Shown here one piece after another: positions 1 to 6,676 of a stretch of 40,780 nucleotides of DNA; within the stretch, counting starts at the first letter, position 1; each line of letters opens with the position of its first letter. Made by a program: the position numbers and the translations under genes. The DNA is taken from the NCBI GenBank assembly GCA_035454605.1, contig DATIGQ010000208.1:1-40780 (forward strand), in the 5' to 3' direction. Origin of the DNA: Terriglobales bacterium. GTDB taxonomy: Bacteria; Acidobacteriota; Terriglobia; Terriglobales; Acidobacteriaceae. The notes beneath the pieces are model-generated. The model saw only the letters and a list, made by a program, of their open reading frames with translations. It was not told where the DNA came from and ran no database searches.

Positions 1-1
1 C

Positions 2-184
2 CCGGACGACACCGAGCACGGTGAACCCGTCCTGGCACTCGATGCCGTGGATGCCGGGGTAGGCGACCGCGTCCTGGTGGTGCAGGAAGGCTATTCCGCC
101 ATGAGCGCCGCCGGCCGCGTCAACGCGCCCATCGACATGACCATTGTCGGCGTCGTCGACACAGTGGACATGCTGAAGACGTAG
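2..184 (+). CDS. EutN/CcmL-family microcompartment vertex protein (3' end only)
   Basis: The 5' end lies outside the window; 60 C-terminal residues and a TAG stop remain. The visible part has the family pattern: GEPVLALDAVDAGVGDRVLVV, then a small-residue-rich turn, then APIDMTIVGVVDTVDM. This matches the beta-barrel core and final strand of EutN/CcmL/PduN proteins, which form the pentamers that cap the vertices of bacterial microcompartments. Such genes normally sit among shell (BMC-T/BMC-H) and cargo enzyme genes, which would have to lie to the left of the window. No other shell gene is visible here. It is convergent with the TonB receptor gene. The family call rests on motif recognition over a partial sequence. 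Confidence 0.75.
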   Translation, partial: PDDTEHGEPVLALDAVDAGVGDRVLVVQEGYSAMSAAGRVNAPIDMTIVGVVDTVDMLKT

Positions 185-199
185 CCACGGATTCACACG

Positions 200-268
200 G
201 GATGAACACGGATCGGTTCTAAGTTCGCAGTTCACTGCTCGCAATTCCGTGTCCCTCCGTGTTCATCC
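200..268. repeat. 13-bp inverted repeat between convergent genes
   Basis: GGATGAACACGGA (200-212) is repeated as an exact reverse complement at 256-268, with 43 nt between the arms. It fills the 103-bp gap between the vertex protein gene and the TonB receptor gene. The arms resemble a dispersed phrase (prefixed by CACGGATTCACACGG) rather than a canonical terminator, and no T-tract follows. It may act as a bidirectional transcript end or be an intergenic repeat unit. Confidence 0.4.
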
Positions 269-287
269 GATGGCCAAAGTCTTGCTT

Positions 288-2522
288 CTATTCGCCGCCG
301 ATCCGGAACCGCATGCCGGCGCGCACGTTCACTCCGAGGGCAGGATAGCCTACGACTTCGTTGTACTGGCGATCGAGCAGGTTCTCGAGGTTGGCGTAGA
401 GCGTCACGCGCGGATGTACCGCGTACCACCCGCCCAGGTCCACGCGCGCGTATCCGGCGGCGTGGGTGATAGGCGTGGGCGCAACGAAGAAGTCCGAATC
501 CGGACGCCGCCCCACGAAGCTGCCGCCCAGGTTGCCGCCCCAGCGTCGCGCCAGGTAGGTAAGCCGCAGCGAGCCCAAATGTCGCGGTCGGCGCAGCAGC
601 GGCGAACCTGCCGGATCCGGCCCGAACGGAGCTTCCAGCACCTGGGTGGAAGTGTAGACATAGGCGGCGTCCAGCGTCAGGTCGCGCCGCAGCCGTCCGT
701 GCGCTTCGACTTCCGCGCCGTGCGCGAACGCGCGGTTCACATTCACGTACTGGCTCTGGAAAGTCACCGGATCAATGACGAAGTTGATCTGGTTGCGAAA
801 CAGATTGTGAAAGTAGGTGGCGGCCAGCGTGAAGCGGCCCCCCGCAAAACCCTGCTCGAAGCCGCCCTCCAGCGACCGGTTCTCCTCCGCCTTCAGGTCA
901 GGATTGGGCAACGTAGGAAAGGATCCGGTGAAGCCGAATGATTCCTCGAAGCGCGGCGCTTTGATGCCTTCCCCGTAGGCGAAGCGCAGCCGAGTCCCGG
1001 AGAGCGCCTGGCCTCCATGAAGCGCCAGCACGCTGACCGCGACGCGCGGCACCACCCGGTTGCCAAAGCTCTCGTTATGCGCATAGCGGAAGCCGTAGAC
1101 GGCGGCGATGCGCCCGCGCGTGAACACCTGCTCGGCGTAGAGCGCGTGGTTCCGGCGCAGGCCTCGCGTGTGACTGGTGCCGAGCGCCGGCGTGAACGTT
1201 CCGAAGTCGAGCGTGAGGAACTCCGAATCCAGCGCGCCGTTCTCGTCCTCGAACTCGTAGCCGAAGGTAGTGCGCAGCCAGGCCCGCGGGGCGTACTCGC
1301 CCTGGTAGCTGAAGCCGGCGCGGTTGATGTTGGTGAAGGAGGAAAAGAAGCAATCGGTGAAGTCGAAGGCTGCGACGTCGCAGCCGCGGTCGGCGACATC
1401 ATCCTGGTTCAGCCGCTTGTGGTTGTACTCGTAGCCGCGCAGCCGATGCTGCCAGCGCGCCGGTGCGGCGATGGCCAGCTCGGCCGAGGCCAGAAAGTTC
1501 CTTTGCCGTGCGAACTGGTCGATGTCCGGCGACGCCAGCGGCGCTCCGTTGAACTCCCACGCGCCCTGCACCCCGGAGCGGTTGTTGGAGTGCCGCGCCC
1601 GCAGCCGGAAGAAGACCCGCGGCGAAAGGGTCACGCCGATGTTTCCGCCTTGCGAGGAATTGCCGTACTCGTCGTTCACTCCCTGGCCCTGCGTATGGAA
1701 TTCGTCCGCGAACAGGTTGAAGTCCAGACGGCCGCGCGCGCCCGCCAGCGACGCATACCCATGGGCCGTGGAGAAATGTCCGCCATCAGCGCCGAAGCGC
1801 AGCTCCGGGGTACGCGTGCGGCCGGCGGCGGAGAACACTTCCACCACGCTGGTCATGGCGTCGGAGCCGTAGAGGGTGCCGACTGCACCGCGCACGAACT
1901 CCACCCGTTCGGCTTCCTGCAGCGGGACAACGCCGAAGTCGAACGTTCCTCCGGGCTCGGCGACCGGAACGCCGTCCACCAGGACCTTGTTGTAGCGGGA
2001 GTCGCCGCCGCGCACGAACAGCGACGCGATGCCGCCGCGCCGTCCAGCGGTATTGATGACGGCGCCCGGCAGAAAGCGCAAGGCTTCGCCCTCGGCCGTG
2101 GGCTGCATCACTTCGAGCGTTGCGCGGTCAAGTATCGCAACCGGCGCTCCGGATTCGGCGGCGGGCAAAGGCGTTCCCGATGCCGTAACCACGACGGTCT
2201 CCGCGCGCCCGGCCACCGTCAGTTGCGCTTTGTGCTCGGCATCGCGCGGAATTTCGACCGCGCCTTCGTATGCGGCAAAGGCTGCCGCCAGAACTTCCAC
2301 GCGATAGGCGCCGGCCGTGAGTTGCGCGAACACAGCCGCACCCTGCGCGCTGGTGGCCTGTACGGCTACGGCAGTAGAGCTCTCTTGTTTGTACAGTGCC
2401 ACGCGCGCGCCGCCGACCGCGGCGCCGTGCGGATCGAATACACGAACCGTGAGTTGCTCGGCTGAAGCGCACACCCATGCGCCCAGCAGGATCGGAACCA
2501 GCAGGAAACCACGAAGCGGCAT
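288..2522 (-). CDS. TonB-dependent outer membrane receptor, probably cobalamin (BtuB-like)
   Basis: The protein is 744 aa. It has a signal peptide (residues 1-22, ending ASA), a carboxypeptidase-regulatory-like beta-sandwich domain (about 23-103), a TonB-box-like ETVVVTAS (108-115), a plug domain (about 120-235, with LFVRGGDSRYNKVLVDGVPV and ERVEFVRGAVGTLYGSDA) and a 22-strand-type barrel to the C terminus. It would bind a scarce ligand at the cell surface and import it into the periplasm using TonB-ExbBD energy. The ATG at 2522 is preferred over an upstream in-frame start because AGGAGG lies just before it and the upstream part would run through the riboswitch. The cobalamin riboswitch in its leader is the main argument for B12 or a corrinoid as substrate. 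No btuCDF or cobalamin synthesis genes are in the window. The extra N-terminal domain is common in Bacteroidota and Acidobacteriota receptors but absent from E. coli BtuB. Confidence 0.9.
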   Translation of the reverse strand: MPLRGFLLVPILLGAWVCASAEQLTVRVFDPHGAAVGGARVALYKQESSTAVAVQATSAQGAAVFAQLTAGAYRVEVLAAAFAAYEGAVEIPRDAEHKAQLTVAGRAETVVVTASGTPLPAAESGAPVAILDRATLEVMQPTAEGEALRFLPGAVINTAGRRGGIASLFVRGGDSRYNKVLVDGVPVAEPGGTFDFGVVPLQEAERVEFVRGAVGTLYGSDAMTSVVEVFSAAGRTRTPELRFGADGGHFSTAHGYASLAGARGRLDFNLFADEFHTQGQGVNDEYGNSSQGGNIGVTLSPRVFFRLRARHSNNRSGVQGAWEFNGAPLASPDIDQFARQRNFLASAELAIAAPARWQHRLRGYEYNHKRLNQDDVADRGCDVAAFDFTDCFFSSFTNINRAGFSYQGEYAPRAWLRTTFGYEFEDENGALDSEFLTLDFGTFTPALGTSHTRGLRRNHALYAEQVFTRGRIAAVYGFRYAHNESFGNRVVPRVAVSVLALHGGQALSGTRLRFAYGEGIKAPRFEESFGFTGSFPTLPNPDLKAEENRSLEGGFEQGFAGGRFTLAATYFHNLFRNQINFVIDPVTFQSQYVNVNRAFAHGAEVEAHGRLRRDLTLDAAYVYTSTQVLEAPFGPDPAGSPLLRRPRHLGSLRLTYLARRWGGNLGGSFVGRRPDSDFFVAPTPITHAAGYARVDLGGWYAVHPRVTLYANLENLLDRQYNEVVGYPALGVNVRAGMRFRIGGE

Positions 2523-2527
2523 CGCAT

Positions 2528-2547
2528 CCTCCTTTGCACGCGAAAGG
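2528..2547 (-). promoter_or_regulatory. Shine-Dalgarno site with a sequestering hairpin (riboswitch expression platform)
   Basis: In the transcript, CCTTT (2547-2543) can pair with AAAGG (2535-2531) around a 7-nt loop. AAAGG overlaps the AGGAGG ribosome site (2533-2528) of the receptor gene. The loop side also contains TTCGCG (2544-2539), which can instead pair with the 3' strand of riboswitch helix P1. This arrangement predicts translational control by ligand. Confidence 0.6.
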
Positions 2548-2563
2548 GGTTGATGGTGGCGGC

Positions 2564-2747
2564 TTCGCGCCGGTCTCCTGGCTTTGCGAGTCCGGATGCC
2601 GGGATCGGCACCCGTTCCTGCAGCCGGCCTTCCCATGGATTGAATCTCCACAGTGGCACGGCTGCGACAGCACTCGCTTACAGTTGCGCGGCAGCGCGGG
2701 ATTCTCACCCGCTTCCCAGTCCCCGCCCAGCGGCGGGGACGCGCGAA
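2564..2747 (-). ncRNA. Cobalamin riboswitch aptamer
   Basis: Read on the minus strand, the region contains the cobalamin aptamer landmarks in order: GGGAAGCGGGTGAGAATCCC, then GCTGCCGCGCAACTGTAAGC, then GCCACTGTG, then GGGAAGGCCGGC, then the B12-box-like GCCAGGAGACCGGC (2582-2569). The closing helix P1 is formed by TTCGCGC (2747-2741) and GCGCGAA (2570-2564). It lies in the 302-bp gene-free stretch between the acyltransferase and the TonB receptor, and its promoter is at 2800-2828. In this family, adenosyl- or methyl-cobalamin binding usually shuts off the downstream transporter gene. Confidence 0.95.
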
Positions 2748-2799
2748 TCCGGATTGAGAAAGAGCAGGCGGACGCAGACGGCGTCCGTCAACGCCCTAG

Positions 2800-2828
2800 A
2801 CTGTAGTCCGGGCGGAGAAAGCTGTCAA
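2800..2828 (-). promoter_or_regulatory. Sigma-70-type promoter for the riboswitch and TonB receptor
   Basis: On the minus strand a perfect -35 TTGACA (2828-2823) is followed after 17 nt by TACAGT (2805-2800), a reasonable -10. Transcription would begin near 2792, about 45 nt before P1 of the riboswitch. The -35 overlaps the stop codon of the upstream acyltransferase gene, so the receptor is probably transcribed separately from the ABC-acyltransferase operon. Confidence 0.65.
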
Positions 2829-3547
2829 CGCAGGCGCGCGACGTTCTGCTCCGCGAACGCGCGAATGCGGTCGAGCGTGGCCTGCATCTCGGCATGATAA
2901 CGATCGAGCGCGGGCGAATCAGCGTCCTCCGGCACGTGGATGAGCCGCCCAATGCGCACCAGGGCGCGCGAGAACGGCTTGGGAATCATGAACTGGTCCC
3001 ACGAAGGCAGCACCCACGGATCCTCGAGCGCGATGTGGAAACACATGACGGGTACGCCCGTGTTGCGCGCCAGCAGCACCGGGCCGGGCTTGGCGACGTA
3101 GCGCGGGCCGCGCGGACCGTCGATGGTGAAGGCCACGGTGCGCCCCTCGTCGATCTCGCGGTGCATGCCCAGGAGCGCCCGCACCGCGCCGCGCGAGCTT
3201 GATCCGCGCACCGCGCCGTATCCGAACTTCTCGATGATGCGCGCGATGTACTCGCCGTCGAAGCTCTGGCTGGTCATCACGGCGATGTCACGCTCCCGGA
3301 AATGCCAGGTGGCCACGAACACGCAGCGATGCCAGAACACGTAGATGGCCGGACGGACGTTGCCCTCTGCCGGACCGCCTTCCTCAATGGAAACCGCCCA
3401 GCGCAGCGTCGGAGCAATCACGCGAATGGCGAGCGTACCCGCCCACGTGGCCAGCCAAATCACGAACCTCTGCCACACCGTGAAGCGGACTTCTGTTCGC
3501 GGCTTCTCCTGCGGCGCCGCGCCGGCGGTCACGCGTACTTCGTCCAT
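2825..3547 (-). CDS. DUF374 / lysophospholipid acyltransferase family protein
   Basis: The protein is 240 aa. A hydrophobic N-terminal segment (about 24-46) is followed by acyltransferase blocks of the DUF374 type: FWHR (71-74), TSQSFDGEY (92-100, in place of the usual HX4D), GSSSRGAVRAL (115-125) and TIDGPRGPRY (141-150). Members transfer acyl chains to lipid A or lysophospholipid-type acceptors at the inner membrane; the acceptor here cannot be deduced. The ATG at 3547 lies inside the end of the ABC permease gene (19-nt overlap), so the two are probably translationally coupled. A longer in-frame extension upstream lies wholly within the permease gene and was not used. Confidence 0.85.
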   Translation of the reverse strand: MDEVRVTAGAAPQEKPRTEVRFTVWQRFVIWLATWAGTLAIRVIAPTLRWAVSIEEGGPAEGNVRPAIYVFWHRCVFVATWHFRERDIAVMTSQSFDGEYIARIIEKFGYGAVRGSSSRGAVRALLGMHREIDEGRTVAFTIDGPRGPRYVAKPGPVLLARNTGVPVMCFHIALEDPWVLPSWDQFMIPKPFSRALVRIGRLIHVPEDADSPALDRYHAEMQATLDRIRAFAEQNVARLR

Positions 3548-4782
3548 CGCCACACTTCCGCCAACGTTGGCCGCTTGCCGTACATCAGGATGCCGATGCG
3601 GTAGATACGCGCGCACAACCCCAGCAGCCCCCAGGTGGTGCCGGTCAGCAACCCAAGGCACAGGATGATCTGCCATGCCGGAGGCATCTCCACCAGGATG
3701 CGCACGTACATCAGCAGCGGCGCGAAGAAAGGCACCATGGAGAGCCAGATGGAAGCCGTCGCGTCCGGCCGCCGGATGACGAAGAACACCAGAATGATCG
3801 AGACCAGCAGCGGCAGCATCACCAGGGTCTGCAACTGGTAGGCTTCCTGCTCGGAATTGGTGATGGCCGCCAGCACCGCCCATAGCCCGGCGTACAGCAG
3901 GTATCCCAGCACGAAGAAGACGGGAAAGAAGAGCAGAGTGCTGAGAGGAAGTTGCAGGCCGATGTCCTTCCACTTGGCCATGGCGGGAATCAGCACGGCG
4001 ACCCCCATCAGCGCCCAGATACCCATCTGCGTCATGCCTACCAACCCCACGCCCAGGATCTTGCCGGCCATCAACTGGCGGGAAGAAACGGAAGAAAGAA
4101 GCACTTCGACGATGCGAGACGCTTTCTCCTCCAGCACGGAGCGCATCAGAATGACGCCGTACATCAGCACCACGCCATAGAGCGAGGTCACCAGCAGCAC
4201 GGTCATGACCACCATGCTGCGGCCGCTCCAGCGCCGCTCCGTTCCCTGCTCCACCCGCACCGTCTGCAGATCGAATGGCCGCAGCAGTTCCTGCATATTG
4301 ACGTTGGCAGCGCCATGCCGGCGGAGCTCTTCGCGCATCATGGCCACCTGCAGGGCGACACGCAGGCCGCCCCACTCCATGAAGTCGCCTACGCCGCGCG
4401 AGCTGTAGAGCACTTTGCGTTCGGCCAAAGCGTCGTCGGTCGCCCACAGGTAGCCATCGATGGCGCCTGCGGCAACCTGGGCGCGCAGCGATTCCCGCTC
4501 CGCGTCCGTCGCATGGGTGCTGACGCGCACCTGGAACTTCACCGCCGTGGGGTTGCTCTCATCGACTTCGGTGAGCTGCTGCCGCAGCATCTCGCCGAAC
4601 TCTGCCCGCGACGCCACGACCACGATGCTGCGCCGCACCTCCAGGCGGTAGCTGGCCAGGCGCGCGGGAATCACCAGCAGCACCGAAATCAGCAGGGGCA
4701 TGAGCAGGGTAGTGAACCAGAAGGCGCGGGTGAACACCCATGCCCGGTACTCCCGCTTCAGGATGAGCCATACGTTACGCAT
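3529..4782 (-). CDS. ABC-2 type transporter permease (NatB-like)
   Basis: The protein is about 417 aa. A first membrane segment (roughly 17-40) is followed by a long extracytoplasmic domain (about 45-175) and a cluster of five further membrane segments in the C-terminal half, the ABC-2/NatB exporter layout. The motif MRSVLEEKASRIVEVLLSS, typical of this family, precedes the second membrane segment. With the ATPase encoded upstream it should form an efflux system; the substrate is unknown. The ATG at 4782 overlaps the ATPase stop codon by 8 nt. A TTG at 4797 is also possible, but the Shine-Dalgarno-like GGAGGT touches it directly. Confidence 0.88.
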   Translation of the reverse strand: MRNVWLILKREYRAWVFTRAFWFTTLLMPLLISVLLVIPARLASYRLEVRRSIVVVASRAEFGEMLRQQLTEVDESNPTAVKFQVRVSTHATDAERESLRAQVAAGAIDGYLWATDDALAERKVLYSSRGVGDFMEWGGLRVALQVAMMREELRRHGAANVNMQELLRPFDLQTVRVEQGTERRWSGRSMVVMTVLLVTSLYGVVLMYGVILMRSVLEEKASRIVEVLLSSVSSRQLMAGKILGVGLVGMTQMGIWALMGVAVLIPAMAKWKDIGLQLPLSTLLFFPVFFVLGYLLYAGLWAVLAAITNSEQEAYQLQTLVMLPLLVSIILVFFVIRRPDATASIWLSMVPFFAPLLMYVRILVEMPPAWQIILCLGLLTGTTWGLLGLCARIYRIGILMYGKRPTLAEVWRWTKYA

Positions 4783-5677
4783 CGGCCTTGGCCACAACCT
4801 CCAGGAAGATCTGCTCCAGCGAGGGTTCCACCAGCTCGAAACGGCTCACGCGGCAGGTGGCCGCTACCAGCTTCAGGAATTCGTGTGCGTCGGCGCCCGC
4901 TTTCAGCCGCACTTCGGCGTAATTGCCGTAGTCGTTGAAGGATTCCACTATGCCGTTGCCGGTCAGGAAGGCGGCCGCGCCCTCGTAGCTCACGTGCACC
5001 ATGTTCCGCCCGTAGCCTGCCTTGATGCGCTTGAGGTCGCCCTGCAGCACGGCATGTCCGCGGTGCAACAGACAGATGGTGTCGCAGAGACGCTCGATCT
5101 GCTCCATGCGGTGGGTGGAAAACAGCACGGTGCGACCGGCGTTTTTCAGCTCCACCAGCACATCCTTCAACATGGCGGTGTTCACGGGATCCATGCCCGC
5201 GAAGGGCTCATCCAGGATGACGAACTCCGGGTCGTGGAGCAACGCCGCCACGAACTGCACCTTCTGCTGCATGCCTTTGGAGAGTTCTTCGACCTTGCGT
5301 GGCAGCCAGTCGGCAATGTCCAGCCGTTCGCACCATTGCCGCGCCCGGCGTTCCGCTTCGCTGCCCGCCATTCCCTTGATTTCGCCCAGGAACCGCAGCT
5401 GGTCGAGCACCTTCATGCGCTTGTAAAGGCCGCGCTCCTCCGGCAGGTATCCGATGCGCCGCAGGTGCTGGCGCTGGAAGGGTTCGCCGAACAGCCGAAC
5501 CTCGCCCGCATCCGGCACCAGGATGCCCAGGATCATGCGCAGCGTGGTGGTCTTGCCGGCGCCGTTCGGGCCCAAAAGTCCGAAAATGGTCCCCGGCGAG
5601 ATGGCAAACGAGAGGCTGTCCACTGCCACAAAGTGGTCGTAAGCCTTGCGGACACGGTCCAGGACGACGGTGGCCAT
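4775..5677 (-). CDS. ABC transporter ATP-binding protein (NatA-like)
   Basis: The protein is 300 aa. It has Walker A GPNGAGKTT (36-44), Q-loop region YLPEERGLY (78-85), signature LSKGM (132-136), Walker B FVILDEP (152-158) and switch histidine H189. The C-terminal 80 residues form the extra domain found in NatA-type export ATPases (DUF4162-like), including EPSLEQIFLEVV. It would power the ABC-2 permease encoded immediately downstream, with which it overlaps by 8 nt. It is the second gene after the PilZ protein, separated by 119 bp that contain dispersed repeat units. Confidence 0.92.
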   Translation of the reverse strand: MATVVLDRVRKAYDHFVAVDSLSFAISPGTIFGLLGPNGAGKTTTLRMILGILVPDAGEVRLFGEPFQRQHLRRIGYLPEERGLYKRMKVLDQLRFLGEIKGMAGSEAERRARQWCERLDIADWLPRKVEELSKGMQQKVQFVAALLHDPEFVILDEPFAGMDPVNTAMLKDVLVELKNAGRTVLFSTHRMEQIERLCDTICLLHRGHAVLQGDLKRIKAGYGRNMVHVSYEGAAAFLTGNGIVESFNDYGNYAEVRLKAGADAHEFLKLVAATCRVSRFELVEPSLEQIFLEVVAKADA

Positions 5678-5720
5678 TCCGCTCCGAGTGTAACGCCACC
5701 GGCGGCATTTTGCGTGGAAG

Positions 5721-5775
5721 AGCGGGCTTTAGCCCCGCTTCAGCAGCGCACCGCGAAACGGGCTTTAAGTCCTGG
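5721..5775. repeat. Short palindromic intergenic repeat (two units)
   Basis: AGCGGG-CTTTAGC-CCCGCT (5721-5739) is a 6-bp stem with a 7-nt loop. It is followed by a related, degraded unit, AACGGGCTTTAAGTCCTGG (from 5757). The phrase GCGGGCTTTAGCCCCGC is of a kind seen dispersed between genes in several GC-rich genomes. It lies between the PilZ gene and the ABC ATPase gene, and it may cap the PilZ transcript. Confidence 0.4.
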
Positions 5776-5796
5776 TGACCGAAATGCGAGGTCGCT

Positions 5797-6492
5797 TCAG
5801 CCGATACCCAGATAGGTATCGATCCACTGGCGGACAGCTATCCGGCGTTCATCGCCGGGTTCGAAGCGCAGGCCAATGACGTCCGGATCGCGCCGCCACA
5901 CCACCGTGGCTCCCAGCTTCAGCGGCTTTTCGCCCGGCAGTGTGAAGCCCACCTCCACGTTTTCCCCCAGCGCCATCTTCTCCGGGCAGCGCAGCGACAT
6001 CCCTCCGGCGCTCACTTCCAGGGTGGAGGCGGTGAACTTGCGCCCGGCGCGCTCGATGGCCAGCTCGGTGAATACGGGCACGCGCACGTAGATGCGCAGC
6101 TCGTTGATCACCAGCAGATGCGTGGCGCGCACCACCTTGAGCGCGGATTGCCGGTCCACCGGCTCCTGCAGCATGGCATTGACGCCGTACTTGGAGTAGC
6201 GGATGGCTTCTTCCGGGCCGCGGCTGATGCCGTACACCACGATCCGCCGGTTCGAAGGCGAGCCCCGTGCCGCCTGCAGAATGGCCTCCGCCTCCTCGTT
6301 CAGCCGCAGCACGCAAGCCTCGAACTTCTGCTTATGAAGACGCTCGACCGCGTCGCCCACCACGGCTTCCGTGCGGATGCCAAACTGACGGAAGCAGTCG
6401 CGCAACACACCCGCCGTGGGCTCGTCCAGGGAGAACAGCGCGACGGTCGCGGACTTGCGTTCGTCCGGCGCTGTCTTCGGGGTCGTACTCAT
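5797..6492 (-). CDS. PilZ-domain protein with a degenerate receiver-like N-terminus
   Basis: The protein is 231 aa. Residues about 15-128 resemble a receiver fold (VALFSLDEPTAGVLRDCF at the start, YGVNAMLQEPVD near the end) but lack the usual acidic phospho-acceptor cluster. Residues about 132-228 form a PilZ domain, the cyclic di-GMP-binding module. R133xxxR137 is present, and the second motif reads EVSAGG (159-164), so the usual D/N of the D/NxSxxG signature is a glutamate; binding may be retained but weakened. The likely role is a cyclic di-GMP effector. A diguanylate cyclase is encoded 2 kb away on the same strand. The gene is divergent from the triple phosphatase-like membrane protein. 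Confidence 0.8.
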   Translation of the reverse strand: MSTTPKTAPDERKSATVALFSLDEPTAGVLRDCFRQFGIRTEAVVGDAVERLHKQKFEACVLRLNEEAEAILQAARGSPSNRRIVVYGISRGPEEAIRYSKYGVNAMLQEPVDRQSALKVVRATHLLVINELRIYVRVPVFTELAIERAGRKFTASTLEVSAGGMSLRCPEKMALGENVEVGFTLPGEKPLKLGATVVWRRDPDVIGLRFEPGDERRIAVRQWIDTYLGIG

Positions 6493-6595
6493 GTTGTCGG
6501 CTCTTTCCCTGGGGAAGGGGGAACGGCATTGTTTCGCGTCTCCAGGGACTTTGGCAACTGGTTTCCTGCTGCCTCCGGGGGGCGCATGGCTTCAA

Positions 6596-6625
6596 TTGGC
6601 GTCTCCAGGCCGCCACTTCTAGTAT
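6596..6625 (+). promoter_or_regulatory. Possible promoter of the phosphatase-like membrane protein
   Basis: TTGGCG (6596-6601) and TAGTAT (6620-6625) are separated by 18 nt in the 184-bp divergent gap between the PilZ gene and the 6677 gene. The match is partial, so this is a weak call. Confidence 0.3.
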
Positions 6626-6676
6626 CATGAGGGCCTGATTTGACCGGCGACCCTCCCTCGCGCCGGCTTGAGAAGC

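Noticed and set aside
2523-2708. N-terminal extension of the TonB receptor frame up to 2708
   Set aside because: It would translate the riboswitch itself, and the ATG at 2522 has both a strong ribosome site and a signal peptide.
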